From Pseudothauera nasutitermitis (GTDB lineage: Bacteria > Pseudomonadota > Gammaproteobacteria > Burkholderiales > Rhodocyclaceae), in assembly GCF_004801295.1 (NCBI RefSeq), contig NZ_SSOC01000007.1, positions 1 through 64,000 on the forward strand: a stretch of DNA of 64,000 nt, written 5' to 3'. Under the pieces are notes generated by a model. That model searched no databases, was not told the DNA's origin, and was given only the letters and a program-made list of their open reading frames with translations. Positions within the stretch are counted from its first letter, which is position 1. Every line of letters begins with the position of its first letter. The position numbers and the translations under genes were made by a program. This document shows, in pieces, positions 48,509 to 59,649 of the stretch.

Positions 48509-49060
48509 ATGGGACACCGCCTTTCCAAGATCTACACCCGCACCGGCGATGCCGGCACCACCGGCCTGGGGGACGGCAAGCGCGTCTCCAAGAACAGCCT
48601 GCGCATCCACGCGCTGGGCGAGGTGGACGAGGCCAACGCCATCATCGGCGTGCTGCTCTGCGAGGATCTTCCCGAGGCGGTGCGCGCGCTGCTCACCGAC
48701 GTGCAGCACGATCTGTTCGATCTGGGCGGCGAAGTGTGCATTCCCGGCATGAGCATGATCACCGGCAAGCAGGTGACCCATCTGGAGAACCAGCTGGACG
48801 CCTTCAACGCGGAGCTGGAGCCGCTCAAGGACTTCATCCTGCCGGGCGGCACCCGCGCCGCCGCGCTCGCCCATCACGCGCGCACCGTATGCCGCCGGGC
48901 CGAACGGGCGCTGGTCGCGCTGACCCAGGAAGAGGCGGTGAACGACGGCCCCCGCCAGTATCTCAACCGCCTCTCCGACCTGCTGTTCGTGCTCGGCCGC
49001 GCGCTCAACCGCGCCGGCGGCCGGGGCGATGTGCTGTGGCAGAAACGCAAGAACGCGTAA
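48509..49060 (+). CDS. Corrinoid adenosyltransferase (PduO-type ATR)
   Basis: A 183-aa ATP:cob(I)alamin adenosyltransferase that makes coenzyme B12. The ATP-binding N-terminus KIYTRTGDAGTTGLGDGKRV is canonical, as are LPGGTRAAALAHHARTVCRR and LNRLSDLLFVLGR near the C-terminus. GGAG lies 8 bases before ATG 48509. It is divergent from the TA pair. No cobalamin synthesis gene or riboswitch is visible. Confidence 0.94.
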   Translation: MGHRLSKIYTRTGDAGTTGLGDGKRVSKNSLRIHALGEVDEANAIIGVLLCEDLPEAVRALLTDVQHDLFDLGGEVCIPGMSMITGKQVTHLENQLDAFNAELEPLKDFILPGGTRAAALAHHARTVCRRAERALVALTQEEAVNDGPRQYLNRLSDLLFVLGRALNRAGGRGDVLWQKRKNA

Positions 49061-49129
49061 ACGCAAGAACGCCGGCGGGCCTCCGTGGATATTGCTGACG
49101 CATGATTGTTGGCATACCATCGGCAAATC

Positions 49130-49151
49130 GATATTTGCATTGATGCATATC
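49130..49151. repeat. AT-rich imperfect palindrome upstream of the first sensor cyclase
   Basis: GATATTTGCAT-TG-ATGCATATC: the two arms match except for a two-base bulge. It lies in a 279-base gap (49061-49339) that is clearly AT-richer than its surroundings, so a regulator site is plausible. TTGTTG (49118), 18 bases and GATATT give a possible promoter that overlaps it. Confidence 0.35.
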
Positions 49152-49339
49152 CTTTTGGCATCGGGCAACCCAAAATAGTCAGTCCGCTTTTCCGGTACTC
49201 ACGACTTTCGTCATATCATCCGGCGTCACCGGACGTTTCATCATGCAGAAACACGCGCCTCATCCAGGCCGGCCGCTTTCCTGCATCCGGACCGCCCCGC
49301 TACCAAGGGGCCGGCACCTCCCTCTCCGCCGATACGCCC

Positions 49340-51961
49340 ATGCCTCTGCACCACGCCGCCTCCTTCGCCACGAACAAGCTCCGCAGCGTTCTGGCCCACA
49401 TCACCCCGCGTTCGCTCGCGGTCATGGCGGTGCTGGTTCTGGCATTCCTGGTGTACTGGGCGATGCTGCTGGACTCGCAGCACAAGCAACTGGCCCATTC
49501 CGAAGAGCAGGCCCGCCTGCGCGCCACGCAGATGTCCGCCACGCTGGCCGTGCAGGTCGAAACCCTGGTCACCGGGCTGGAGCACCTGGCGCGCAGCCTG
49601 GCCGCCGAATACGCCAGTTCGCCGACGAGCTACTTCAAGCGCTCGGTGCACACCGCGCTGACGGTATTCCCGCCGGGCAGCATCACCCAGATCGCGGTGG
49701 CGGACGGGGACGGGCGCATCGTTTATTCCAACCTCGCCCCGTCGCAGGGGCAGTCCTCGGTTTCCATCGCCGACCGCGAGCACTTCCGCGTGCACCGGGA
49801 CAGGGCGGCCGATCCCCGCCTGTTCATCAGCCACCCTGTTCTCGGGCGGGTTTCCGGCCTATGGACCATCCAGTTCTCCTACCCCATCCTCGATCCACGG
49901 GGCGCGTTCGCCGGGGCCGTCGTGCTGTCGGTTGCGCCGGACTACATCTCCGGCTACTTCCGCGAAGTGTTCGCCACCGACACCGACGTCGCCATGCTGC
50001 TGCACGGCGACGGCACCTACCTCGCGCGCTCCGCCACGCAGAGCCGGGTGCTGGGCAGCCGGGTACCGCCGGAACGCGAATTCCTGCGTGCTCCGCAAGC
50101 ACGCAGCGGCGAATATTTCATCACGGCGCCGGTCGATGGCGTGCTGCGCTACTACGCCTGGCACCGGGTCCGCGAGTACCCGCTGGTGGTCAGCGTCGGC
50201 CTGAGCCAGGAGCAGGCCCTGGCATCCGTGCGCGCCAACCTGCGCGACAGCCTGCGGCGCAACGTCATCGGCACGCTGCTCGTGCTGGGCGCCTCGTTCT
50301 GGATCGTGCTGCTGTTCGCCCGGCTGCGCCACGACCGCCAACTGCTCGCCGAGGGCGAGGAACGCTTCAAGCTGGCGCTGGAGGGCGGCAACCTGGGCGC
50401 GTGGGATTGGAACATCCGCAGCGGCCGGCTGATCTTCGACGAACGCTGGTGCAGGATGCTCGGCTACCGATCCGGCATGCTCGAGGCCGAACTGGAAACG
50501 GTGCGCCGCCTGGCCCACCCGGACGACTGGGTGAAGATCCAGGCCGCCCTCAATACCCATCTGTACGGCCGCAGCGAACTGTTCGAGATCGAACACCGCG
50601 CCCGCCACCGCGACGGCCACTGGATCTGGGTGCATGCGCGCGGGCGGGTCACCCACCGCAGCGCCGAAGGCCAGCCGCTGCGCATGGCCGGCACCCAGGC
50701 CGACATCAGCCAGCGCGTGGCCGAAACCCTGCTGCGCCGCGCGCTGCTCGACAACACCGGCGCGGAGATCTTCCTGGCCACCCCGGGGCGCGACATCCGC
50801 TTTTCCAACCAGCGCGCCATCGAGACCTTCTCGCCGGACGGCCGCTCGCTGGACGGCCGGAGCATGCGCGCGATCCACTGCGACGACGGCGCCTATGCGG
50901 ACTTTCAGCTCCACTACACGGCGCTGCGCGCCGGCAAGAGCATCCGCACCGAGTACCGCCTGCGCACCGCCTCCGGCGAGCCGCGCTGGTTCAGCATTCA
51001 CGGCACGCTGCTGGACCCGAACCAGACGGATGGCGACGTGATCTGGACGATGATCGACGTCACCGAGCGCAAGCAGGCGGAAGAGGCGCTCGGCGCAGCG
51101 CGCGGGCGCCTGAGCCAGATCATCGAGCACTTCCCCGGCGGCATCCTGGTGGAGAACGAAGACGGCCGCGTGGTGGTGGCCAACCAGGCCCTGTGCGACC
51201 TGTTCGCCTCCGTCCCCACGCCCGCCGCCAGCCTGGTCGGCCAGGAGCATGTAGCGCTGCGCCGTCTGTTCCCCCGCGAGGTGCTGGACATCGTGCTCTC
51301 CAACGAGACCACCAGCCCGAGCGAAACCCTGCTGGCCGACGGCCGCAACATCCGCGCCACGCGGATTCCCATCCGGCACGGCACGCAGGGCGTCGACCGC
51401 CTGTGGATCGTGCATGACGTCACCGAGCAGCGCCGCCACGAACAGGTGCTCGAACAGCTTGCCTCCACCGACGCGCTGACCGGCCTGGCCAACCGCCACA
51501 CCTTCCTGGAACGCCTGGAGATCGAACTGGCGCGCATCGCCCGCGGCGGCCTCGGCGGCATGGTGGCCATGCTCGACCTGGATCACTTCAAGCGGGTCAA
51601 TGATCGCTACGGCCATGCCGCCGGCGATGCCGTGCTGGCCCATCTGGCCGGCATCCTGCGCCGCGTGCTGCGCCGCGAGGACATGGCCGCGCGCCTGGGC
51701 GGCGAGGAATTCGCCCTGCTGCTGCCCGGCGCCGACCCGGCCGGCGCGGCCGCGCTCAGCGAGCGCCTGCGCGCCGCGCTGGAGCAGAGCCACATCGAAA
51801 CCCTGAGGGGCGACATCCGCATCACCACCAGCATCGGCCTGACCTCGCTGGCCGGCGACGCCAAGACGCTGCTCGCACGCGCAGACGCCGCGCTCTACCG
51901 GGCCAAGAACAGCGGGCGCAACCGCGTGGTCATGGCGTCGGACGAGGACGTGCCCGCCTGA
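49340..51961 (+). CDS. Cache-PAS-GGDEF sensor diguanylate cyclase (first of tandem pair)
   Basis: An 873-aa membrane sensor. TM1 (SLAVMAVLVLAFLVYWAML, about 25-43), a periplasmic double-Cache-like domain (about 45-300) and TM2 (NVIGTLLVLGASFWIVLLFA, near 307) are followed by three PAS domains (the first with WNIRSG and WIWVHARGRV) and a GGDEF domain. The active site is GGEEF (about 788) with the RxxD inhibition site RRED. It should make c-di-GMP in response to an outside ligand. The start lacks a good ribosome site; ATG 49340 puts TM1 close to the N-terminus. Confidence 0.92.
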   Translation: MPLHHAASFATNKLRSVLAHITPRSLAVMAVLVLAFLVYWAMLLDSQHKQLAHSEEQARLRATQMSATLAVQVETLVTGLEHLARSLAAEYASSPTSYFKRSVHTALTVFPPGSITQIAVADGDGRIVYSNLAPSQGQSSVSIADREHFRVHRDRAADPRLFISHPVLGRVSGLWTIQFSYPILDPRGAFAGAVVLSVAPDYISGYFREVFATDTDVAMLLHGDGTYLARSATQSRVLGSRVPPEREFLRAPQARSGEYFITAPVDGVLRYYAWHRVREYPLVVSVGLSQEQALASVRANLRDSLRRNVIGTLLVLGASFWIVLLFARLRHDRQLLAEGEERFKLALEGGNLGAWDWNIRSGRLIFDERWCRMLGYRSGMLEAELETVRRLAHPDDWVKIQAALNTHLYGRSELFEIEHRARHRDGHWIWVHARGRVTHRSAEGQPLRMAGTQADISQRVAETLLRRALLDNTGAEIFLATPGRDIRFSNQRAIETFSPDGRSLDGRSMRAIHCDDGAYADFQLHYTALRAGKSIRTEYRLRTASGEPRWFSIHGTLLDPNQTDGDVIWTMIDVTERKQAEEALGAARGRLSQIIEHFPGGILVENEDGRVVVANQALCDLFASVPTPAASLVGQEHVALRRLFPREVLDIVLSNETTSPSETLLADGRNIRATRIPIRHGTQGVDRLWIVHDVTEQRRHEQVLEQLASTDALTGLANRHTFLERLEIELARIARGGLGGMVAMLDLDHFKRVNDRYGHAAGDAVLAHLAGILRRVLRREDMAARLGGEEFALLLPGADPAGAAALSERLRAALEQSHIETLRGDIRITTSIGLTSLAGDAKTLLARADAALYRAKNSGRNRVVMASDEDVPA

Positions 51962-52209
51962 CCGCCGGCGAAGGGGCACCCCGGGCGAAACGGCGGCGGG
52001 GCCACCGCCGCGCGCGGCCCACGCCCGCGCCAGAGCGTGTCCGGGCGCACGACGCGGCCGGGAAACCCGCATCAATCCTCCCCGCCCGGCGATGATTGGC
52101 CCTGACATCTCTTTCGCCTACCATCGCGCTGCGGCAGGACGGCCTGCCCCTGCCTGCCCCCCGGCCGTACGCATGGCGGCCGCCAGCCAACGCCCTTCCC
52201 CGGACCACC

Positions 52210-54849
52210 ATGGTGACGACTCCAGCAACCGGCCGCTCCGCACCGCCTCTGCGTGCAGCACGCATGCTGCTCCGGCATGTCACGCCGCGCTCGCTCGCCG
52301 CACTGCTCGCGATGGCGCTGGCCTGCCTGCTGTACTGGTTGCTGCTGCTCGATTCGCAACGCGGGCAACTGGCCCAGACCGAGGCGCAGGCCCGCCTGCG
52401 CGCCACGCAGATGTCGGCCACGCTGGCCATCCAGGTCGAAACCCTGGTCACCGGGCTGGAGCATCTGCTGCGCAGTCTGTCCACCGGGTACATGAACTCA
52501 TCGAAGCGCGACTTCGAACACGCCGTCCGCTCCGCGCTCACCATCTTTCCGCCCGGCAGCATCAGCCAGATCGGCGTGGCCGACGCACAGGGCCGGTTGG
52601 TCTATTTCAGCCAGTCGCACAACGCTCCGCCCAACGGCCCCGCGACGATCTCCGTGGCCGACCGCGACTATTTCCACCTCCACGCCACGCGCGACACCCC
52701 GCGCCTGCACATCGCCCAGCCGCTGCTCGGACGCGTTTCCGGGCAGTGGGTCATCCCGTTCTCCTACCCCTTGCTGACGCAGGATGGGCGGTTCGCCGGG
52801 GTGGTGGCGCTGTCGGTCTCGCCGGACTACATCTCCGGCTATTTCCGCGAGGTGCTCGCCACCAACCGCGACGTCGCCGTGCTGCTGCTCGACGACGGCG
52901 CCTACCTGGCGCGCTCGTCGATGCAGAACGACGTGCTGACCAGGCGCGTTCCGCCGGACCGCGAATTCCTACGCACCCCTTCGCAGCGCCACGGCGAGTA
53001 CCGGCTCCCCTCGCCCGTGGACGGCGTCGAACGCTACTACGCCTGGCACCGCGTGACGCACTATCCACTGGTGGTCAGCATCGGCCTGGACCGCGAACAC
53101 GCGCTGCAGCGCACCCGCGACACCCTGCGCGACAGCCTGTGGCGCAACGTCCTGGGCACCGTGCTGATCCTGTGCGCCGCGCTGTGGATCGTCCTGCTGT
53201 TCGCCCGCCAGCACCGCAACCACGAACTGCTCGCGGAAAGCGGGGAACGCCACAAGCTGGCCCTGGAAGGCGGCAGCCTGGGCTCCTGGGACTGGGACGT
53301 CGGCAACGACCACATGATCTTCGACCCGCAATGGTGCGCCATGCTGGGCTACGCGCCCGGGGAACTGGCGCCGACCCTCGACACCGTCCGGCGCCTGGCC
53401 CACCCCGACGACCGCGACAAGGTTCTGGGCAGCCTCGACGCGCACGTGCGCGGGCAGACGGAGGTCTTCGAAGCCGAGCACCGCGTCCGCCACCGCGACG
53501 GCCGCTGGATCTGGGTGCATGCGCGCGGCCGCGCGACCCATCGCACGAATGACGGCCTCGCGCTGCGCGTCACCGGCACCCAGGCCGACATCAGCCAGCG
53601 CGTGACCGAGACCCTGCTGCGCCGCGCCTTGCTCGACAACACCGGCGCCGCCATCTTCCTGGCCACGCCGGAGCGCAGCATCCGCTTCTCCAACCAGCGC
53701 GCCATCGACATCTTCTCCGACGACGGACGCCCGCTGGACGGCCGGAGCATGCGCGTGATCCACTGCGACGACAACGCCTACGAAACCTTCCAGGTCCACT
53801 ACCGCCAACTGCGCGAAGGGGGCGGCAGCGTGCGCATGGAAAGCCGCCTGCGCACCCGCCACGACGAAATCCGCTGGTTCAACCTGCACGGCACCCTGCT
53901 GGACCCGGTCCAGCCCGACGGCGACGTGATCTGGACGATGATCGACGTCACCGAGCGGCGGCGCGCGGAAGAAGCCCTGAGCGCGGCGCGCGGGCGCCTG
54001 GGGCAGATCATCGAGCACTTCCCCGGCGGCATCCTGGTGGAGAACGAGGACGGCCGCGTGGTGGTGGCCAACCAGACCCTGTGCGACCTGTTCGCCACCA
54101 CGCCGACCCCGGCCGCCGGCCTGATCGGCCTGCAGCACGCCGCGCTGCGCCAGCGCTTCCCCCGCGAAGTGCTGGACACCGTGCTTTCCCACCAGACCAC
54201 CAGCCCGGGCGAGGCCCTGCTGGCCGACGGACGCAGCCTGCACGCCACGCGGATTCCCATCCGCCATGCCACTGAAGGCGTCGACCAGCTCTGGATCGTC
54301 CATGACGTCACCGAACAGCGCCGCCACGAACAGACCCTGGAACGCCTGGCCTCCACCGACACGCTGACCGGCCTCGCCAACCGCCACACTTTCCTGGAGC
54401 GCCTGGAGATCGAACTGGCGCGCATCGCCCGCGGCGGCCCCGGCGGCATGGTGGCCATGCTCGACCTGGACCACTTCAAGCGGGTCAACGACGGCTATGG
54501 CCACGCCGCCGGCGATGCCGTGCTGGTCCATCTGGCCGGCATCCTGCGCCGCGTACTGCGCCGCGAGGACATGGCCGCGCGCCTGGGCGGCGAGGAATTC
54601 GCCCTGCTGCTGCCGGGCACCGACGCGGCGGGCGCGGCGACACTCGGCGAACGCCTGCGCAGCGCGCTGGAGCACAGCCGCATCGAGACGTTCAAGGGCG
54701 ACATCCACGTCACCACCAGCATCGGCCTGGCCCCACTGGCCGGCGACGCCAGGACGCTGCTCGCGCGCGCCGACGCCGCGCTCTACCAGGCCAAGAACGA
54801 GGGCCGCAACCGCGTGGCCATGGCACCGGACGAGGACGTGCCCGCCTGA
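52210..54849 (+). CDS. Cache-PAS-GGDEF sensor diguanylate cyclase (second of tandem pair)
   Basis: An 879-aa paralogue of the preceding gene with the same order: TM1 (SLAALLAMALACLLYWLLLL), Cache, TM2 (NVLGTVLILCAALWIVLLFA), three PAS and GGDEF with GGEEF and RRED. The second half is almost identical to its neighbour (for example IIEHFPGGILVENEDGRVVV in both). The periplasmic sensor diverges more, suggesting ligand specialisation after duplication. ATG 52210 (MVTTPATGRS) is the best start. ATG 52096 is in frame, but its extension has no counterpart in the paralogue. Confidence 0.92.
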   Translation: MVTTPATGRSAPPLRAARMLLRHVTPRSLAALLAMALACLLYWLLLLDSQRGQLAQTEAQARLRATQMSATLAIQVETLVTGLEHLLRSLSTGYMNSSKRDFEHAVRSALTIFPPGSISQIGVADAQGRLVYFSQSHNAPPNGPATISVADRDYFHLHATRDTPRLHIAQPLLGRVSGQWVIPFSYPLLTQDGRFAGVVALSVSPDYISGYFREVLATNRDVAVLLLDDGAYLARSSMQNDVLTRRVPPDREFLRTPSQRHGEYRLPSPVDGVERYYAWHRVTHYPLVVSIGLDREHALQRTRDTLRDSLWRNVLGTVLILCAALWIVLLFARQHRNHELLAESGERHKLALEGGSLGSWDWDVGNDHMIFDPQWCAMLGYAPGELAPTLDTVRRLAHPDDRDKVLGSLDAHVRGQTEVFEAEHRVRHRDGRWIWVHARGRATHRTNDGLALRVTGTQADISQRVTETLLRRALLDNTGAAIFLATPERSIRFSNQRAIDIFSDDGRPLDGRSMRVIHCDDNAYETFQVHYRQLREGGGSVRMESRLRTRHDEIRWFNLHGTLLDPVQPDGDVIWTMIDVTERRRAEEALSAARGRLGQIIEHFPGGILVENEDGRVVVANQTLCDLFATTPTPAAGLIGLQHAALRQRFPREVLDTVLSHQTTSPGEALLADGRSLHATRIPIRHATEGVDQLWIVHDVTEQRRHEQTLERLASTDTLTGLANRHTFLERLEIELARIARGGPGGMVAMLDLDHFKRVNDGYGHAAGDAVLVHLAGILRRVLRREDMAARLGGEEFALLLPGTDAAGAATLGERLRSALEHSRIETFKGDIHVTTSIGLAPLAGDARTLLARADAALYQAKNEGRNRVAMAPDEDVPA

Positions 54850-54870
54850 GCGGAACGGGCAGTGCGCAAA

Positions 54871-55974
<1,104 letters not shown>

Positions 55975-56207
55975 AGTGGCCGCCGTGCGCGACGGAATCC
56001 AGTTCAATTGCCCAAAATCTGCCCGCGGACCCGGGATGCGGAACAGCCCCCGGAACACCCGCCCGCGGGATGATCGGGCAATTCGCCAAAAGTGCCAATG
56101 ACTAGGGCGTGTTCACACTATCCGCGGCGGATCGCGTGGGTCTGTGTAGCCGTCTGGCCGCATGGATACCTGCCTACCTCCCCCTCAGAGCCCGTCCCGA
56201 TCCCCGC

Positions 56208-57830
56208 TCAGCAACGGAAGCGCTCCACCATGCCATTGAGCTCATCCGCCACCCGCTCGGCGGACTTGGCGGAATCCGCGGTGCTGGCCATGGCAGCGCT
56301 GGTCTCTTCCACCATCTGGGCGATACTCTCCACCTGCTGGGCGATGGCGGTGCTCGCAGCACTCTGCTCCCGGGTGGCCAACGCGACGTCACGGATGCGC
56401 TCCAGCGTGACCGCAGCCCCCTCGCGGATCGCCCGCAGCGATCCTGCCGCATCATGCGCCAGACCGACACCGTGCTCCACCTTGGGCAGCACTGCATCCA
56501 TGGCGGAGACCGCGGAACCGGTCTCGTTCTGGATCGCACCGACCATTTCACCAATCTGCACGGTCGCTGCGGCGGTGCGTTCGGCCAGGCCGCGCACCTC
56601 ATCGGCCACCACGGCAAAGCCACGGCCCTGCTCACCGGCACGGGCGGCCTCGATGGCCGCGTTGAGCGCCAGCAGGTTGGTCTGCGCGGCGATGTCACGA
56701 ATCACGCCCGTGACGGTACTGATTTCTTCGGCACGCGCTTCCAGCTGACGAATCGCCGTTGCCGCAGTGTTGACACTGTCGGCAATCTTGCCGATTTCAT
56801 CGGCCGCCTGACTCACCCGGTGCTCACCTTCCTCAGCCATGTCGGCCGCCGTGGCAGAACTGTGCTCCGTGTCTTGCGCGCTTTGGGAGATGTGGCTGAT
56901 GCTCACCGTCATCTGCTCCACTGCCGCCGCCATTGCCGAAGTGGCATCGGACTGGTTGCGCGCGGCGATCGCCACCTGGTCCGCGGCCTCGGCAATGTGC
57001 GCGGCATTGCCGATCAGCGTGTGGGCGCTGTTGCCCACTCCGCCCACCATTTCGCGCAGCCCGTTGATCATGGTTTGCAGAGACGCCAGCAGGCTGCCCG
57101 GGGATGCCTGGCCGACGCCGGCGCTGAGGTCGCCCTGACTGGCACGCTCCATCAAGCGCATCGCCAGCAACGGTTCGCCACCGATCTGGTTGAAGATGGC
57201 GCGTGCGATCACCCACGCAGCCACCCCCACCAACAGGCTGGCAACCAGCACGCCGATGACGGATTTCAACAGCTGGCCCCGGAAGGTACGGTCCAGATCG
57301 TCGATGTAGAGTCCGGTTCCCACCACCCAGTCCCAAGGCTGGAAATGCTCCAGGTAATGCAGCTTGGGCACCTGCTCATCGCTGCCGGGACGGGCGGTCC
57401 AGGTTTGCACGTAACCGTTGCCTGTCAGCGCGCCATCGACCAGCGCCCGTATCACGTACTGGCCGGATTTGTCCTTGCGCTCCCAGTGGCTCACCCCCAC
57501 GTAGCCGGGCTGTATGGGATGCATGACCCCCATGGCCTTGCTGTCATAGACGTAGAAGTACTCATTGCCGAGAAAACGCATGTCACGCAACACGTCGGCC
57601 GCACGGCGCTGCGCCTCTTCCCGGGTCATCTCTCCTCTGTCTTCCCTGGCCTGAAAGGATTTGACCGTGGACATGGCGAGATCTATGGTCGCCACCAGGG
57701 TCGCCTTGCGATCGTCGATCAGTTGGGTACGCAGATGCAGTGCCTGCACGCTGGCAAGACCGGCCAGCCCGGCCAGGGCGACCGCAACAAGAATGAGCAG
57801 GCGCCCTCTCAGCCCCAGATTTCGAAACAT
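56208..57830 (-). CDS. Methyl-accepting chemotaxis protein with sCache sensor
   Basis: A 540-aa chemoreceptor. TM1 ([18 protein letters not shown]), a single-Cache domain (about 35-185; [31 protein letters not shown]), TM2 ([20 protein letters not shown]) and a HAMP-like stretch lead into the signalling domain. The hairpin tip [20 protein letters not shown] is intact. There is no C-terminal CheR-binding pentapeptide (it ends MVERFRC). GGAGGTG precedes the ATG. No che gene is nearby. Confidence 0.94.
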   Translation of the reverse strand: MFRNLGLRGRLLILVAVALAGLAGLASVQALHLRTQLIDDRKATLVATIDLAMSTVKSFQAREDRGEMTREEAQRRAADVLRDMRFLGNEYFYVYDSKAMGVMHPIQPGYVGVSHWERKDKSGQYVIRALVDGALTGNGYVQTWTARPGSDEQVPKLHYLEHFQPWDWVVGTGLYIDDLDRTFRGQLLKSVIGVLVASLLVGVAAWVIARAIFNQIGGEPLLAMRLMERASQGDLSAGVGQASPGSLLASLQTMINGLREMVGGVGNSAHTLIGNAAHIAEAADQVAIAARNQSDATSAMAAAVEQMTVSISHISQSAQDTEHSSATAADMAEEGEHRVSQAADEIGKIADSVNTAATAIRQLEARAEEISTVTGVIRDIAAQTNLLALNAAIEAARAGEQGRGFAVVADEVRGLAERTAAATVQIGEMVGAIQNETGSAVSAMDAVLPKVEHGVGLAHDAAGSLRAIREGAAVTLERIRDVALATREQSAASTAIAQQVESIAQMVEETSAAMASTADSAKSAERVADELNGMVERFRC

Positions 57831-58149
57831 GACACGGCACCTCCATGTAAAACGAATGAGTCGTACCGATGACAGGCGTACCCGGCGAATTTAGCCCTAA
57901 CGGATATTGCCGTTATTGATCCAGGGCAACTGCCTCCACCCGCCACAGCGGAGCCGGGAGAACAGGAATCTGCAAGGGAAGAGACCGCCACGGCCGCCAT
58001 GCATGCCGGCACGGCGGCGGTGCTTCTGGTATGGTGGCCACGGGTCGAGCGCAGTCCCCGCCATTCATGGCGGGGACTGCGAGACCAGCGTGCCCGGCGC
58101 CAGCCAAATCGACCCTCCCCGCCCGATCCGCAACTACGAGGAATCACTC
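57831..58149. other. Intergenic region between chemoreceptor and uspA
   Basis: A 319-base gap between divergent genes, with no credible coding region. Its MCP-proximal end is AT-richer (57840-57920). Its uspA-proximal end holds a 30-base perfect palindrome, listed separately. I see no sigma-28 motif for the chemoreceptor. Confidence 0.6.
58051..58080. repeat. 30-base perfect palindrome upstream of uspA
   Basis: GCAGTCCCCGCCAT and its exact complement ATGGCGGGGACTGC flank a two-base TC spacer, about 70 bases before the uspA ATG. No T-run follows on either strand, so it is not a standard terminator. It is a strong candidate operator or leader hairpin. Confidence 0.75.
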
Positions 58150-58587
58150 ATGGCAGAGATCAAGACCATCCTGTTCGCCACCGATTTTTCCGACGGCGCC
58201 GCGCGCGCCTGCGACCTCGCCAGCTCGCTGGCCAAACTCGCCGGCGCCAGGGTGCACGTGCTCCACGTGATCGCGGAACTCACCGAGCGCCGCGCCCACC
58301 GCCTGCCGGCGGAGGTCATCGACATCCTCGTGCGCGACGTGGAAGCCCACGCCATCGAGGACATGCAGAAGTTCATCGACACCCACTTCGCCAGCCTGGC
58401 GACCAGCAACGCAATCGTCATCGGCACCGCCCACGAGGAAATCGTCCGCGAAGCCATCAAGATCGATGCCGACCTGATCGTCATGGGCACCCACGGGCGT
58501 ACCGGCCTGGAAAAGATGCTGGTCGGCTCCACCGCCGAAAAGGTCGTGCGCAGCTCGCCGATTCCGGTGCTCACCATCCGCGAGTGA
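58150..58587 (+). CDS. Universal stress protein (UspA family)
   Basis: A 145-aa UspA-fold protein. MAEIKTILFATDFSDGAARA is the family start, and GTHGRTGLEKMLVGSTAEKV matches the ATP-binding G-x2-G-x9-GS motif, so it is probably an ATP-binding Usp. Its role in stress survival is family knowledge, not visible here. GAGG lies 9 bases before ATG 58150. It is monocistronic. Confidence 0.93.
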   Translation: MAEIKTILFATDFSDGAARACDLASSLAKLAGARVHVLHVIAELTERRAHRLPAEVIDILVRDVEAHAIEDMQKFIDTHFASLATSNAIVIGTAHEEIVREAIKIDADLIVMGTHGRTGLEKMLVGSTAEKVVRSSPIPVLTIRE

Positions 58588-58619
58588 ATCGCCCCCATCG
58601 GCGGGCCGGCCACGGCCGG

Positions 58620-58666
58620 TCTGCCGGCGGGTTGCTCTAGGGTGTGCGCCGGCGCCCGCCGGCAGA
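58620..58666. terminator. Inverted repeat between convergent uspA and eamA-type gene
   Basis: Perfect 12-bp arms TCTGCCGGCGGG (58620-58631) and CCCGCCGGCAGA (58655-58666) with a 23-base loop, between two stop codons. No T-run. It is a plausible two-way transcript end. Confidence 0.5.
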
Positions 58667-58672
58667 CGCTGC

Positions 58673-59536
58673 TCAGTTGGCGAAGCGCCGCGCCCCGGCC
58701 ACGCAGGCCACCGCGCCCAGCGTGCCGGCCAGCATCCCCCAGCTCACCGTCTCGTGCAGCAGCAGGGCCGCCAGCGCAAGGCCGAGGAACGGCTGCAGCA
58801 ACTGCAGTTGCCCCACTGCCGCGATGCCGCCCTGCGCCAGGCCGCGATACCAGAACACGAAGCCGATCAGCATGCTGAACAGCGACACGTAGGCCAGCCC
58901 CAGCCACGCCGGCGCGCCGACCCGCGCGAAGGATTCCGGCAGGCTGAGCAGGCCCAGCGGCAGCATCACCGGCAGCGCCAGCACCAGCGCCCAGCTGATC
59001 ACCTGCCAGCCGCCCAGGCGGCGGGACAGCCGGGCGCCCTCCGCATAGCCCAGCCCGCACACCACGATGGCGCCGAGCATCAGCAGATTGCCGCGCGCGG
59101 AAGCCTCCACGCCCCCGCGCAGCGCATAGCCCGCCACGCACAGGCTGCCCAGCAGCGCGAACACCCAGAACGCCGGGCGCGGGCGCTCGCCCGCGCGCAG
59201 CACGGCGAAGATGGCCGTGCCCAAGGGCAGCAGGCCGAGGAAGACGATGGAATGCGCCGAGGACACCTCGCGCAGCGCCAGCGCGGTGAGCAGCGGAAAG
59301 CCAACCACCACGCCCAGCGCCGTGACGGCGAGCGCAGGCAAGTCCGCGGGCGACGGCCGGCGCGCGCGCAGCAGCCAGAGCAGCGCCCAGCCCGCCACGG
59401 CGGCGATGCTCGCCCGCGCGCAGGTGAGGAACACAGGGTCCAGATCCATCACCGCCACGCGGGTGGCCGGCAGCGAGCCGGCAAAGATCAGCACGCCGAT
59501 CAGCCCGTTGATCCAACCGCTCGCCATCCTGTCCAT
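58673..59536 (-). CDS. EamA family (DMT) transporter
   Basis: A 287-aa inner-membrane protein with about ten TM helices in two EamA repeats, for example WINGLIGVLIFAGSLPATRV and FLTCARASIAAVAGWALLW in the first, and AWLGLAYVSLFSMLIGFVFW in the second. DMT transporters export metabolites or amino acids. It is divergent from a MocR-type regulator with a 130-base shared control region. ATG 59536 follows AGGGGGGCG. Confidence 0.88.
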   Translation of the reverse strand: MDRMASGWINGLIGVLIFAGSLPATRVAVMDLDPVFLTCARASIAAVAGWALLWLLRARRPSPADLPALAVTALGVVVGFPLLTALALREVSSAHSIVFLGLLPLGTAIFAVLRAGERPRPAFWVFALLGSLCVAGYALRGGVEASARGNLLMLGAIVVCGLGYAEGARLSRRLGGWQVISWALVLALPVMLPLGLLSLPESFARVGAPAWLGLAYVSLFSMLIGFVFWYRGLAQGGIAAVGQLQLLQPFLGLALAALLLHETVSWGMLAGTLGAVACVAGARRFAN

Positions 59537-59551
59537 GCGCCCCCCTGCGTT

Positions 59552-59649
59552 CCGTATGCCCCGCAGTACATCACGGCGCATGGAAGCCCCACCACATACG
59601 GAGCAGTACGATTCCCGATAACTGTTATGCTTTCCTGAGCAACACAGTT
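59552..59649. promoter_or_regulatory. Candidate MocR operator region (repeat cluster)
   Basis: CCGTATG (59552) pairs with CATACGG (59595) as an inverted repeat. GCAGTAC recurs as a direct repeat at 59563 and 59603, each just after one of those arms. AACTGT (59620) and ACAGTT (59644) form a further inverted pair around a TATGCT -10-like element. Such repeat mixtures are typical of MocR-regulated divergent promoters. Confidence 0.4.

Noticed and set aside
55975-56100. LexA/SOS box upstream of dinB
   Set aside because: I looked for a CTG-N10-CAG palindrome on either strand before dinB and found none.
57840-57925. Possible sigma-28 (flagellar) promoter ahead of the chemoreceptor
   Set aside because: A TAAA is present, but no GCCGATAA-like element lies at the required spacing.
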